DNA of 20,775 nucleotides from JAEZDP01 sp044508265 (GTDB taxonomy: Bacteria > Acidobacteriota > Vicinamibacteria > Vicinamibacterales > Vicinamibacteraceae): the NCBI GenBank assembly GCA_044508265.1, contig JBIQIB010000079.1:1-20775 (forward strand), given 5' to 3'. The translations under genes and the position numbers were made by a program. Shown piece by piece: positions 8,874-16,982 of this stretch. Position 1 is the first letter of the stretch. The number at the start of each line of letters is the position of its first letter. The notes below the pieces were generated by a model. That model saw only the letters and a list, made by a program, of their open reading frames with translations. It did not search any database and was not told the origin of the DNA.

Positions 8874-9377
8874 TCAGCTGCGGTAGTTGCCAAACTGCAG
8901 CTCGATCCCGAAGTCGTGCCCGCGCAGCTGCTGGATGGCCGCCTGCAAATCGTCCTTCGAGTTCGAGGTCACGCGCACCTGGTCGGCCTGGATGGTCGCC
9001 TGCACCTTCTTCAGGCCCTGGTCCTTCAGGAACTTCACGATCGCCTTGCCGGTCTCGGTGGGAATGCCCTGCTGCAGCGAGATCACGCGGCGCACGCTGC
9101 TGCCCGCCGCCGGTTCGGGATCGCCGAGCTTCAGGTTCTTGACGGGTACGCCGCGCTTCACCAGCCGCGTCTGCAGGATGTCCCACACCGCCTTGACGCG
9201 GTAGTCGTCATCGGCGAGCAGGGTAATCGTGTTGTCGGCCTTCTTGAAGGTGATCTCGACGCGGGCGCCCTTGAAGTCGTACCGCTGTCCCACCTCCTTG
9301 AGGGCCTGGTTCACGGCGTTGTCGACCTCCTGCAGGTCGACGCTGGAGGTGATGTCGAACGAAGCACTCGCTGCCAT
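8874..9377 (-). CDS. yajQ: YajQ-family nucleotide-binding protein (DUF520)
   Basis: A 167-residue protein matching YajQ along its full length: the N-terminal ASASFDITSSVDLQEVDNAV, the conserved QRYDFKG (31-37), the middle region ADDDYRVKAVWDILQTRLVKRGV, and the C-terminal QADQVRVTSNSKDDLQAAIQ and FGNYR end. YajQ proteins have two RNP-like folds; family members in some gamma-proteobacteria bind cyclic di-GMP and modulate a transcription factor, while others are only known to bind nucleotides or nucleic acid. Length is normal for the family. No Shine-Dalgarno precedes ATG 9375-9377; TACAAT ends 6 bases upstream, suggesting a leaderless message. It is transcribed towards the phosphatase gene. 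Confidence 0.96.
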   Translation of the reverse strand: MAASASFDITSSVDLQEVDNAVNQALKEVGQRYDFKGARVEITFKKADNTITLLADDDYRVKAVWDILQTRLVKRGVPVKNLKLGDPEPAAGSSVRRVISLQQGIPTETGKAIVKFLKDQGLKKVQATIQADQVRVTSNSKDDLQAAIQQLRGHDFGIELQFGNYRS

Positions 9378-9383
9378 GCGGAG

Positions 9384-9389
9384 ATTGTA
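9384..9389 (-). promoter_or_regulatory. Candidate -10 element (TACAAT) for yajQ
   Basis: TACAAT on the minus strand lies 6 bases before the yajQ ATG, so the transcript would start at about the A of the ATG. A -35 is not clear (TTGGCT is 19 bases upstream). Bases 9390-9480 up to the gap show no gene or other recognisable element. Confidence 0.42.
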
Positions 9390-9480
9390 GATGAGGGACC
9401 GGTCAGGCAGCCAAAAGTCTCCGCCGCTGCTGACTCACGCACCGGGTGATGTGCGTTTGCTCACGCGAACTGAAAAGGAA

Positions 9481-9580
9481 NNNNNNNNNNNNNNNNNNNN
9501 NNNNNNNNNNNNNNNNNNNNNNNNNNNNNNNNNNNNNNNNNNNNNNNNNNNNNNNNNNNNNNNNNNNNNNNNNNNNNNNN
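9481..9580. other. Scaffold gap (100 N)
   Basis: Exactly 100 undetermined bases, the usual placeholder for a gap of unknown size. Its right edge is 2 bases from a REP-like element, so the break is probably caused by a repeat. Reading frames that run through it are meaningless. Confidence 0.95.
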
Positions 9581-9582
9581 CT

Positions 9583-9608
9583 GGACGGCTCGGAGAGCCG
9601 TCCCTACC
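9583..9608 (-). repeat. REP-like element, copy B
   Basis: Read on the minus strand: G, GTAG (9607-9604), stem GGACGGCTC (9603-9595), loop TCC, stem GAGCCGTCC (9591-9583). It is identical to copy A except for one loop base. The TAG inside the GTAG head is the stop codon of the GH20-like hydrolase gene. It abuts the first scaffold gap. Confidence 0.82.
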
Positions 9609-12030
9609 GCTTGATGATCCACACCTCGTGCAGCCTGGAGTACTGGCGCCAGTTGCGATCGCTCTCGTCGATGTCGTCGAACGTCACGATCAGCTCGCCA
9701 TCGGCGACGGCGGACGCGGGCACGGCAACCTCGCGCAGCATCGGCACGAACGCGCCCGGGTCCACGACCTCGGCGCGCACGCCGTCGACGCGGGGGCGGA
9801 CGTCGCCGGTGACGGCCAGCCGCAGCACGTACGTCGCGGCGGGATCGAGGTTGGTGTAGTGCAGCGCGCGCGGCCAGCGCAGGCTCGTGAGCCACGCCAG
9901 GCGCTTGCGGCTGCGGCCCTGCTCCTCCCAGGAGAAGTGCGGCGTCTGCGGGCGGACCGTCGGCGCATCGGCCGCGCCGCCAGGCACCGACGCGACGACG
10001 TGCGGCGAGGCGGCGATGTTGCCGATGTCGTCGTACGTGCTGCCGGGACCCGGATGCGTCCACGTGCCGAGGGCCACGAGGCGCTCGACGCGCGCGGCCT
10101 CGTCCGGCAGCGCATCAGCGGCCGTCAGCTGGTCTTCCAGCCACCATCTGTCGTTCAGCGGGTGATCGAGGAAGTCGAGCACGGCGCCCCGTTCGGCGCC
10201 GCTCGCGCCGTACCGCTCGACGCTCGTCTGCAGCCGCACCGACGCGAAGAGCGCCTCGGCGAGCTGTTCGATGTCGCGGCGCAGCTCGACGCAGCAGGGC
10301 TCCGTGTCCTGCCGTGCCAGCGCCGCGCGTGCGGCCGATGCCGCCGCGGCCGCCCCCGTGCTGCCGGCCTGCCGCAGCGCCGCCGTCGCCTCGCCCTCGA
10401 GCGCGAGCGCCTGCTGCTGGCGCTGCTGGACGTAGGCGTCGTACGACGCGCGGAAGGCGAGCATCTGCCAGCGCCAGTTGTCGGCAAGATGCGGGTGGCC
10501 GCGGCGCAGCGCCTGCCAGTGCGCGAGTGTCGCCGGCACCTGCGTGTTCGTCTGCAGCGGTCCTTCCCAGTTGCGCTCGAGCGCGGCGATGCCGTCGGCT
10601 GCCGCATCGGCCACATCCTGGCCGAAGAAGAAGCGCGTGTAGTCGCGCAGCACCGTCATCGGCTCCCGTTCGGACGACCATGCGCGCTGGCTCCAGATCA
10701 CCTTGTTGACGTCGTCGTGCGCGCCGTCCGAGTAGGTGATGGCGCCGGCCGTGGCGCCGGCGATGCGGTCGTGCAGCGCGGCGTAGAACGTCGGCCGCGG
10801 GTTGATCGGCTCGCGGCCGAGTGTGAACGCGAAGGCCGGGTCCCACACGAGCGGATACTGCGCGCGGACGACGTGCGTGACGTCCGGGTAGTCGCGCAGC
10901 GGATACGCACGTGGCAGGCGTTCGCGGAGCAGGTCGAGCGGCGGGCTGCTCGGGCCGCCGACCAGGCCGCCGAACCACTCGAGGAACGGCCCGCCGAGCG
11001 TCTCGAACACCCAGTCCACATCGGCCTTGCCGAACTGCTGCAGCGACACCCACACGCGTGCCTCCGGATGATGCGCGCGGATGCGCGTGGCGATGTCGCG
11101 CAGGTACGGGAAGACGAGCGGCGCGGGGTTGTGCCCGGGGTCGCCGCCCGGCACGAAGATGGCGTCGAGCCGTGGCAGGTCGCGCGCCATCGCCTCGATG
11201 CGATCGAGCGCCTCGCTGCGGCGCGCCGTGTCGAGCAGGTCGAAGTCCGCGGGCACCCACAGCCAGTACTCGAGCCCATAGCGCGCGCAGATGTCGCTGA
11301 CGGCCCGCGTCATCTCGTCACGCGGCACGGGGAAGTGCGGGCTCTCGCGCGTGTCCTGGAACGGGATGTTCTCGATGGCGTTGACGCCGAACAGCGCGAG
11401 CTCGCGGATGTACTGCTCGTACTGCGCAACCGTCCACCCGTCATAGGAATTGGCCGTCGCGCGGTAGCCGAGCTGATGGCCGCGGATCGCGTACTCCGGC
11501 GCTGTCGAGACGTCGAGCGTGGCAGGTATCCCTTGCGGGAGATCGCCTGCCGTGCTGCCGGACCACCGCAGCGCGCGCAGCACCTCGCCGACGGCATAGA
11601 GCGTGCCGCGCGGGTCGGCGCCCGTGACGAACAGGACGGTCTGCGGACCGCCGCGTTCGACGGCCACCCGATATCCATCGGGGCGGCGCCACGTCGCGGC
11701 CGCGTCGGGCAGCGGCCACGTCGTCGGCCAGATGCCGTCGGGCACCCCGTCGCGGGCGTTCGACACGGCGATGACCACGGCCGCCTCCTGGGGAGTCGGC
11801 CAGGTGTGCTGCAGCCGCAGCTGGCGTCCCGTGCGCCGCTGCACCTCCTCCTGGAGCACGGTGACCGCCGTGCGTTCGACGGGATCGCGCTCGCCCGGCG
11901 TGACGACGATCACGGCGTCGCGAAGGTCCACGAGGCTGTCGGCGCGGACAGGTGACGGCACGACGATGCCCGCCGCGACGGCAAGCAGCAGGAGGGAGCG
12001 GAGCAGGAATCTACGAGGGGAGGGTCGCAT
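9604..12030 (-). CDS. Secreted GH20/GH67-like glycoside hydrolase (family uncertain)
   Basis: An 808-residue exported protein. The signal peptide (1-30) has RRFLLRSLLLLAVAAGIVV and an ARA-type end (VRA/DSL). Residues about 38-155 form the alpha/beta domain seen before the barrel of hexosaminidases and alpha-glucuronidases (TVLQEEVQRRTG, VVIAVSN, FVTGADPRGTLYAVGEVLRAL). From about 180 a TIM-barrel-like region follows, with RGHQLGYRATANSYDGW, FGVNAIENIPF, EYWLWVPADFD, DAIFVPGGDPGHNP and VWVSLQQFGK. No certain catalytic pair could be placed, so the substrate is open. The last 130 or so residues look like a beta-rich carbohydrate-binding module. ATG 12028-12030 was chosen over an upstream start because it begins the signal peptide. 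The stop TAG lies in a REP-like element. Confidence 0.8.
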   Translation of the reverse strand: MRPSPRRFLLRSLLLLAVAAGIVVPSPVRADSLVDLRDAVIVVTPGERDPVERTAVTVLQEEVQRRTGRQLRLQHTWPTPQEAAVVIAVSNARDGVPDGIWPTTWPLPDAAATWRRPDGYRVAVERGGPQTVLFVTGADPRGTLYAVGEVLRALRWSGSTAGDLPQGIPATLDVSTAPEYAIRGHQLGYRATANSYDGWTVAQYEQYIRELALFGVNAIENIPFQDTRESPHFPVPRDEMTRAVSDICARYGLEYWLWVPADFDLLDTARRSEALDRIEAMARDLPRLDAIFVPGGDPGHNPAPLVFPYLRDIATRIRAHHPEARVWVSLQQFGKADVDWVFETLGGPFLEWFGGLVGGPSSPPLDLLRERLPRAYPLRDYPDVTHVVRAQYPLVWDPAFAFTLGREPINPRPTFYAALHDRIAGATAGAITYSDGAHDDVNKVIWSQRAWSSEREPMTVLRDYTRFFFGQDVADAAADGIAALERNWEGPLQTNTQVPATLAHWQALRRGHPHLADNWRWQMLAFRASYDAYVQQRQQQALALEGEATAALRQAGSTGAAAAASAARAALARQDTEPCCVELRRDIEQLAEALFASVRLQTSVERYGASGAERGAVLDFLDHPLNDRWWLEDQLTAADALPDEAARVERLVALGTWTHPGPGSTYDDIGNIAASPHVVASVPGGAADAPTVRPQTPHFSWEEQGRSRKRLAWLTSLRWPRALHYTNLDPAATYVLRLAVTGDVRPRVDGVRAEVVDPGAFVPMLREVAVPASAVADGELIVTFDDIDESDRNWRQYSRLHEVWIIKR

Positions 12031-12071
12031 CGCCGCGCAGTACACCTCAGGCCGCACGCGGAGTCAAACGG

Positions 12072-12090
12072 CCGCGCTGGCGCGGTAGGA
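12072..12090 (+). promoter_or_regulatory. Leader hairpin and ribosome site of the CoA-transferase gene
   Basis: CCGCGC-TG-GCGCGG (12072-12085) can fold as a short hairpin directly before TAGGA (12086-12090), which lies 8 bases before ATG 12099. The ribosome site favours ATG 12099 over the in-frame ATG 12090. The 68-base divergent gap 12031-12098 shows no clear promoter hexamers. Confidence 0.35.
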
Positions 12091-12098
12091 TGTGCGCG

Positions 12099-13313
12099 AT
12101 GACTGACGACGTCCAGCGAACCGGCCCGCTCGCGGGGCTGCGCGTGCTCGAGCTCGGCCAGCTGATTGCCGGGCCGTTCTCCACCATGATGCTGGCGTGG
12201 TTCGGCGCCGACGTCATCAAGGTGGAGCCGCCAGAGGGCGGCGACGGGTTGCGGACGTTCCGCCACGTGCACAAGGGCACCGCGCTCTGGTGGTACGCCA
12301 TGGCGCGCAACAAGCGCTGCGTCACGGCCGACCTCCGCGTCGAGGAAGGACGCGCGCTCGTCCGCGACCTCGTCGCGCACTGCGACGTCGTCGTCGAGAA
12401 CTTCAGGCCGGGCCGGCTCGACGCGTGGGGGCTCGGGTACGAGGCGCTCAAGGCGATCAATCCGCGGCTCGTCATGGTGCGCATCTCGGGCTACGGCCAG
12501 ACCGGGCCGTACGCCTCGCGGCCGGGGTTTGCCGCCGTGGCCGAAGGCATGGGCGGGCTGCGCTACGTGAACGGCTATCCCGACCGTCCGCCGGCGCGCG
12601 CCAATCTCAGCCTGGGCGACACGATCGGCGGCCTGCATGCCGTGATCGGGCTGCTGCTCGCGCTCTATCACCGCGACGGGAGGGGCACCGGCGAGGGGCA
12701 GGTCGTGGACGTGGCGCTCTACGAGGCCATCTTCAACCTGATGGAGTCGACGGTGCCCGAGTACACGACGGCCGGGGTCGTGCGGGAGCGGCAGGGCGCG
12801 ACGGTGAGCGGCATCGTGCCGACCAACGTCTATCCCTGCGCCGACGGCCGCGACATCGTCATCGGCGGCAACACCGACAGCATCTTCAAGCGGCTGATGC
12901 GTGCCGTCGGACGTCCCGATCTCGCCGACGACCCGTCGCTCTCGACCAACACCGATCGTGTGCCGCATGCCGCGCGGCTCGACGAGGCCATCGCGGCGTG
13001 GACGTCGCAGCGTCCGTTCGACGACGCGTTTGCCGCGCTCGACGCGGCGGGCGTGCCGTGCGGTCCGATCAACTCCGTGGCCGACCAGGTGCACGATCCG
13101 CACTTCGCCGCACGAGGCATGATCGAGACGGTGACGCTGCCGGACGGCGACGAGGTGACGCTGCCTGCCGTCGCGCCGCAGCTCTCGGCGACGCCGGGCG
13201 GGACGGCCTGGCCGGGGCCGCCGCTCGGCGCCCACAACGACGAGGTCTACGGTGGACTGCTCGGTCTCGACGCCGATCGTCTCGCCGACCTTCGGCGCCG
13301 CGGCGTCATCTGA
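12099..13313 (+). CDS. Family III CoA-transferase (CaiB/BaiF type)
   Basis: A 404-residue enzyme that moves CoA between carboxylic acids. The N-terminal Rossmann part has LRVLELGQLIAGPFSTMMLAWFGADVIKVEPPEGGD (about 14-49), followed by RNKRCVTADLR (70-80) and VVVENFRPGRLDAWGLGY (97-114), all family hallmarks. The likely catalytic aspartate is D174 in SLGDTIGGLHAVIG, equivalent to Asp169 of formyl-CoA transferase and CaiB. The C-terminal part has GQVVDVALYEAIFNLMES and GVPCGPINSVADQVHDPHF. Length is typical. It stands alone between a divergent hydrolase and a SET gene with its own promoter, so neighbours do not reveal the acyl substrate. An alternative ATG lies 3 codons upstream. Confidence 0.95.
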   Translation: MTDDVQRTGPLAGLRVLELGQLIAGPFSTMMLAWFGADVIKVEPPEGGDGLRTFRHVHKGTALWWYAMARNKRCVTADLRVEEGRALVRDLVAHCDVVVENFRPGRLDAWGLGYEALKAINPRLVMVRISGYGQTGPYASRPGFAAVAEGMGGLRYVNGYPDRPPARANLSLGDTIGGLHAVIGLLLALYHRDGRGTGEGQVVDVALYEAIFNLMESTVPEYTTAGVVRERQGATVSGIVPTNVYPCADGRDIVIGGNTDSIFKRLMRAVGRPDLADDPSLSTNTDRVPHAARLDEAIAAWTSQRPFDDAFAALDAAGVPCGPINSVADQVHDPHFAARGMIETVTLPDGDEVTLPAVAPQLSATPGGTAWPGPPLGAHNDEVYGGLLGLDADRLADLRRRGVI

Positions 13314-13323
13314 CACGACGCGC

Positions 13324-13351
13324 CTGAACGCCCGGATCCTCCTGCTACAAT
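13324..13351 (+). promoter_or_regulatory. Candidate sigma-70-type promoter of the SET-domain gene
   Basis: CTGAAC (13324-13329) and TACAAT (13346-13351) are separated by 16 bases. The -10 matches 5 of 6 consensus bases; the -35 is weak. Transcription would start near 13358, giving a leader of about 73 bases before the TTG start. The 117-base gap 13314-13430 holds nothing else visible. Confidence 0.45.
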
Positions 13352-13430
13352 CGCTCGCGTCGATCGAGGCGTTGCCTGCTGCACGCGCGTGCCGGCCGCT
13401 CTCCGGTGCATCGAGGTTGGAGGTAACTGG

Positions 13431-13964
13431 TTGGCCACACGCGAGACGCCAAAGAACGGCAACACGACCGACGTGCAGTACGCACGTCTCGTCTTCGACG
13501 GCCCGCGCATCAAGCTGCGCACGCGCACGGCCGGACACATCGTCAAGCTCCCCGACACGCTGCCGCTGCCGGCGATCGAACGTCGCCGCTCGTCCTTGCA
13601 CGGCTGGGGCGTCTTCGCGCTGGAGCGCATCCCGAAGAACCGGCGGATCATCTACTACTCCGGCCAGCTCGTGCCCTCGAAGGAGAGCCACGAGCGCGAG
13701 GCCGCCTATCTCGAGCAGGGCTGCATCTGGTGCTTCGAGCTGAGCACGCGGTGGGCGGTGGACGCCGCCGTCGGCGGCAACATCGCGCGGTTCGTCAACC
13801 ACGCGTGCCGGCCGAACTGCTACAGCCAGATCATCGACGGCATCATCTGGATCCGCGCCGCGCGCACCATCGCGCCGGGCGAGGAGCTGACCTACAACTA
13901 CAACACCGGCGGCACGGCCGAGATCCCCTGCCAGTGCCGGCCCGGGTGCAAGGGCGTCCTGTGA
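13431..13964 (+). CDS. SET-domain protein-lysine methyltransferase
   Basis: A 177-residue compact SET protein that would transfer methyl groups from S-adenosylmethionine to lysine side chains. The SET core opens with SSLHGWGVFALERIPKN (54-70), continues with YYSGQLVP (75-82), the SAM-binding and knot motif NIARFVNHACRPNC (117-130), and GEELTYNYN (150-158) with the catalytic tyrosine (Y155 or Y157). A post-SET zinc cluster follows: C167, C169 and C173, with C126 as the probable fourth ligand. The TTG start at 13431-13433 is chosen because GGAGGT (13419-13424) lies 6 bases upstream; a GTG at 13389 has no such site. The stop is 19 bases from the next gene. The protein substrate is unknown; bacterial SET proteins include both native and host-directed enzymes. 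Confidence 0.92.
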   Translation: MATRETPKNGNTTDVQYARLVFDGPRIKLRTRTAGHIVKLPDTLPLPAIERRRSSLHGWGVFALERIPKNRRIIYYSGQLVPSKESHEREAAYLEQGCIWCFELSTRWAVDAAVGGNIARFVNHACRPNCYSQIIDGIIWIRAARTIAPGEELTYNYNTGGTAEIPCQCRPGCKGVL

Positions 13965-13983
13965 TGGCGGACGAGGGGCGCGC

Positions 13984-14652
13984 ATGACCACGCAGCCGCT
14001 GCACGTCGTCTACCTGCACGGCTTCGCCTCGTCGGCGCAGTCGTCGAAGGCCCAGTACTTCACGGCAAAGTTCGCCGAGGCAGGCATTACCGTCCACACG
14101 CCCGACCTGAACGAGCCGTCGTTCGAGACGCTCACCGTCTCGCGCATGATCGCGCAGGTGGGCGACCTCGTCGCGACGCTGCCACCTGGCCGCGTCGCGC
14201 TGATGGGGTCGAGCATGGGCGCGTTCGTCGCCTGGCACGCCGCGCACGATCTCGCCGCGCGCCTCGTGGACCACACGTTGACGCACATGGTGCTGCTGGC
14301 ACCTGCGGTCATGTTCGGCCGCGACCGCGACACGGACTTCGGGCCTGGCGTGGTGGACGCGTGGGAGCGAGCCGGCGTCCACGAGTTCTTCCACTACGGC
14401 TACGGCGAGCCTCGCACTCTCCGCTACGACTTCTATCGAGGCGCCGCCGCGCTGCAGCGGCGCGGGGTCGATGTGGACGTGCCGACGCTCGTCTTCCAGG
14501 GCACGCTCGACGACGTGGTACCGCCGGATGGGGTGCAGGCGTTCTTCGCCGGTCGGCCGTCGGCGACGGTCCGCATGCTCGAGGACGATCATCAGCTGCT
14601 GGCCCATCTGGATCTGATGTGGGAGGAGACGCGCGCGTTCCTCGGCGTCTAG
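13984..14652 (+). CDS. YqiA/YcfP-type alpha/beta hydrolase (esterase)
   Basis: A 222-residue cytoplasmic hydrolase with no signal peptide. VVYLHGFASSAQSSKAQYF (8-26) carries the oxyanion-hole HGF motif and resembles YqiA/YcfP. The nucleophile is S77 in GSSMG (75-79). The acid is D176 or D177 (QGTLDDVVP) and the base is H203 (EDDHQLL). The fold is complete and the length normal. GAGGGG (13973-13978) lies 5 bases before ATG 13984. It is in one transcription unit with the SET gene, and its end overlaps the proposed start of the lipoprotein gene by 34 bases. The natural ester or thioester is not known. Confidence 0.9.
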   Translation: MTTQPLHVVYLHGFASSAQSSKAQYFTAKFAEAGITVHTPDLNEPSFETLTVSRMIAQVGDLVATLPPGRVALMGSSMGAFVAWHAAHDLAARLVDHTLTHMVLLAPAVMFGRDRDTDFGPGVVDAWERAGVHEFFHYGYGEPRTLRYDFYRGAAALQRRGVDVDVPTLVFQGTLDDVVPPDGVQAFFAGRPSATVRMLEDDHQLLAHLDLMWEETRAFLGV

Positions 14653-16882
14653 TCGCGGCAGCGCTGTACGCCGTCCTGACGGCGTCACTCGCGTCCGCGG
14701 CAGGATGCGGCAGCGGCACGCCCGAGTCTGTCGCCGCGCCTGACGCCGCAGGTGCCGGTGCGGTCGCGACGCCGGCGGCGCCTGCGGCGGACACCGCGCC
14801 GTCGTCCGCTGGAGACGCGCTCGCGTCCGGCGAGCTCGCCGAACGTCACGACGTCGACGCGCGACACCCCGGCGCCGCATGGCAACTGCGCGTGACATCC
14901 ACCGGCGCCGTCGTCGCCGAGCACCAGCCACGGCGGCTCGAGTCGCCGGTGCTGCCGGGGTCGGTCGCCAAGGTCGTCACGGCGCTGGCGGCGCTCGAGC
15001 AGGGACGCGACACGCTGCGGGTCGTCTGCCCGCGGCGGCTGACCGTCGAAGGCCGGCAGCTGGACTGCGTGCATCCGGCGCGGCCGGAGCCGTTCACGCT
15101 CGCCGACGCGCTCGCGCATTCGTGCAACACGTACTTCACGAGGCTCGCGGCCACGCTTGACGTGACGGCGTGGCAGCGGCTGGCCGAGCGGCTCGGCGTG
15201 CCTGTCGCGAGGGCTTCCGTCCATCCGGCCCTGCTCGCCGTCGGCCTCGACGGCCCGAAGGCCCCGGCAGCCACGTGGCGTCGCGTGCTCCTGCGCGCCC
15301 TGTCGAGCGATGACATTCCCGTCGCCCATCGTCGCCTCGTCTCGTCAGGGCTGAGGGACGCCGCCCGCAGCGGCACCGCAAGCGCGTTGGCGGACGGGTG
15401 GCACGACACGCTGGCGAAGACCGGGTCGAGCCTGGGCGGCAACGGCGCGGAGGGGCTGGTCGTCGCGTGGCGGCCCGACGAGGATCTGGACCTCGTGGTG
15501 CGCGTCCGGGGGGCCGGACGTGATGCAGCGGCGGTGGCTGCCGCCGTGTTCGAGCGCGAGGTGCCGGGCGCACGTGTCGTCCGCGTGGGACGCCGCGACG
15601 GCACGACCGAGGTGGTGCCGCTCGAGCGCTACGTCGCGCGCGTCGTCACGGCCGAAGCGGATGCCGACACGCCACCTGCCGCGCTGCGCGCGCTCGCCGT
15701 CGTGTCGCGGACGTTCGTCGCGGCCGCGCACGCACGGCATCCCGGCGAGGACGTGGACGTCTGCGACAGCACGCACTGCCAGGTGGTGGCCGACCGTCCG
15801 ACGCCGGCGGCCCGAGCCGCAGTCGAGGGCACGCACGACCTGGTGCTGGCCGATGGCGCGGTGTCGCCGCCGGCGTACTACAGCGCGGCCTGCGACGGGA
15901 CGCTCGCCGATGCGCGGCGGACATGGGGCGGCGACCAGGCGACGTCGTCGCACGTTGGCGCGGAGCCGTTTCCGCACCCGGTCCCGCGCTGGCAGGCGCA
16001 GTTGCCGGCGGAGGCGCTCGCTGACGCTTTGCGCCGTGAAGGGTTACGTGGCGACGCGCTGCGTGACGTCGTCGTGGCGGCGTCCAGCGATGGACGCCCG
16101 TCGAGCGTGCACCTCGACGGCCTGGCGCCGGCGCAGATCACAGCGGACCAGTTCCGGACCATCGTCGGCCGTCACCTGGGGTGGCAGGTGATGAAGAGTC
16201 ATACCTGGCAGCTGACGCGGACGTCCGGCGGCTATCGCGTGGACGGGCGAGGCAAGGGACACGGCGTCGGGCTCTGCCTGGCCGGCGCCCGCGTGGCCGC
16301 GGCGACACGCGGGCTCGATGCGCGAGCCATCCTCGCCGCGTACTATCCGCGGCTGCACCTGCGATCGCTCGCAGACGACGTCACGCTCCGCGTGAGCGCA
16401 GGGACGCAGGCGCGCGCGCCGGCGCTGCTCCGCGACGTGTACGCCTCCCTTGGGGAGCTCCGGCAGCGGCTGTCCACGGCCGCCCCGCGACGGATCACCA
16501 TCGTGGAGCATCCGACAGTGGAGGCGTACCAACGCGCCACCGGCCGCGCCTGGTGGACCGGCGGCAGCACGCGACAGACGGGCGGCGTGGCGTACCGCGT
16601 GGACCTCCCGCCGCTCGAGCGCCTCGAGGCCGCAGGTGACGTCGGCCGCCGGCTGCGCCACGAGCTCACGCACGTGCTCACGTTTGCAGCGCTGCGCGAC
16701 GCGCCGCTATGGGCGCACGAGGGCCTGGCCACGCTGCTTGGCGGCGGCTCGCCGGACGCGGCGCACGCGCCGGGTGAGCGTTCGGCGTGTCCGTCCGACG
16801 AAGCGATCGCCAGGCCCGGCGGCGCCGAGCAGATGCGCGAGGTCTACCAGGCCGCTGCACGCTGCATGCGCGAGGCCATGGG
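14619..16882 (+). CDS. Transpeptidase-SpoIID-metallopeptidase fusion lipoprotein (3' end lost in gap)
   Basis: At least 754 residues; the 3' end is missing. The start is taken as GTG 14619-14621: it gives RR, a hydrophobic stretch (LVAAALYAVLTASLASAAG) and C30 as candidate lipid-bearing cysteine, although the lipobox SAAGC lacks the usual leucine. After a Pro/Ala linker comes a small penicillin-binding transpeptidase domain (about 85-320) with all three motifs: SVAK (S115, K118), SCN (168-170), KTG (267-269). Next is a SpoIID domain (about 328-585) with the likely catalytic E346 in YVARVVTAEADAD, the DSTHCQVV zinc-site region and GRGKGHGVGLCLAGA. Last comes a gluzincin-type peptidase with HELTH (681-685) and HEGLA (E701). 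SpoIID enzymes cut denuded glycan strands, so this looks like a cell-wall remodelling enzyme at the membrane. The combined role is inference. Confidence 0.85.
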
Positions 16883-16982
16883 NNNNNNNNNNNNNNNNNN
16901 NNNNNNNNNNNNNNNNNNNNNNNNNNNNNNNNNNNNNNNNNNNNNNNNNNNNNNNNNNNNNNNNNNNNNNNNNNNNNNNNNN
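16883..16982. other. Scaffold gap (100 N)
   Basis: A second run of exactly 100 undetermined bases. It cuts the fusion lipoprotein gene on its left and ends inside a REP-like half element on its right. The true missing length is unknown, so neither the protein's C-terminus nor the linkage to the sigma-factor operon is secure. Confidence 0.95.

Noticed and set aside
9391..11955. Long plus-strand open frame passing through the first N run
   Set aside because: It is the antisense shadow of the secreted hydrolase, has arginine- and histidine-rich noise composition, and is open only because N codons are not stops.
11910..13991. 693-codon minus-strand open frame
   Set aside because: It is opposite the clear CoA-transferase and SET genes and shows no domain; it is a shadow.
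14668..14685. Hairpin ACGCCGTC-CT-GACGGCGT shortly after the esterase stop, possible terminator
   Set aside because: It has a 2-base loop and no T-run, and it falls inside the signal-peptide codons of the next gene, so it is more likely coding coincidence.
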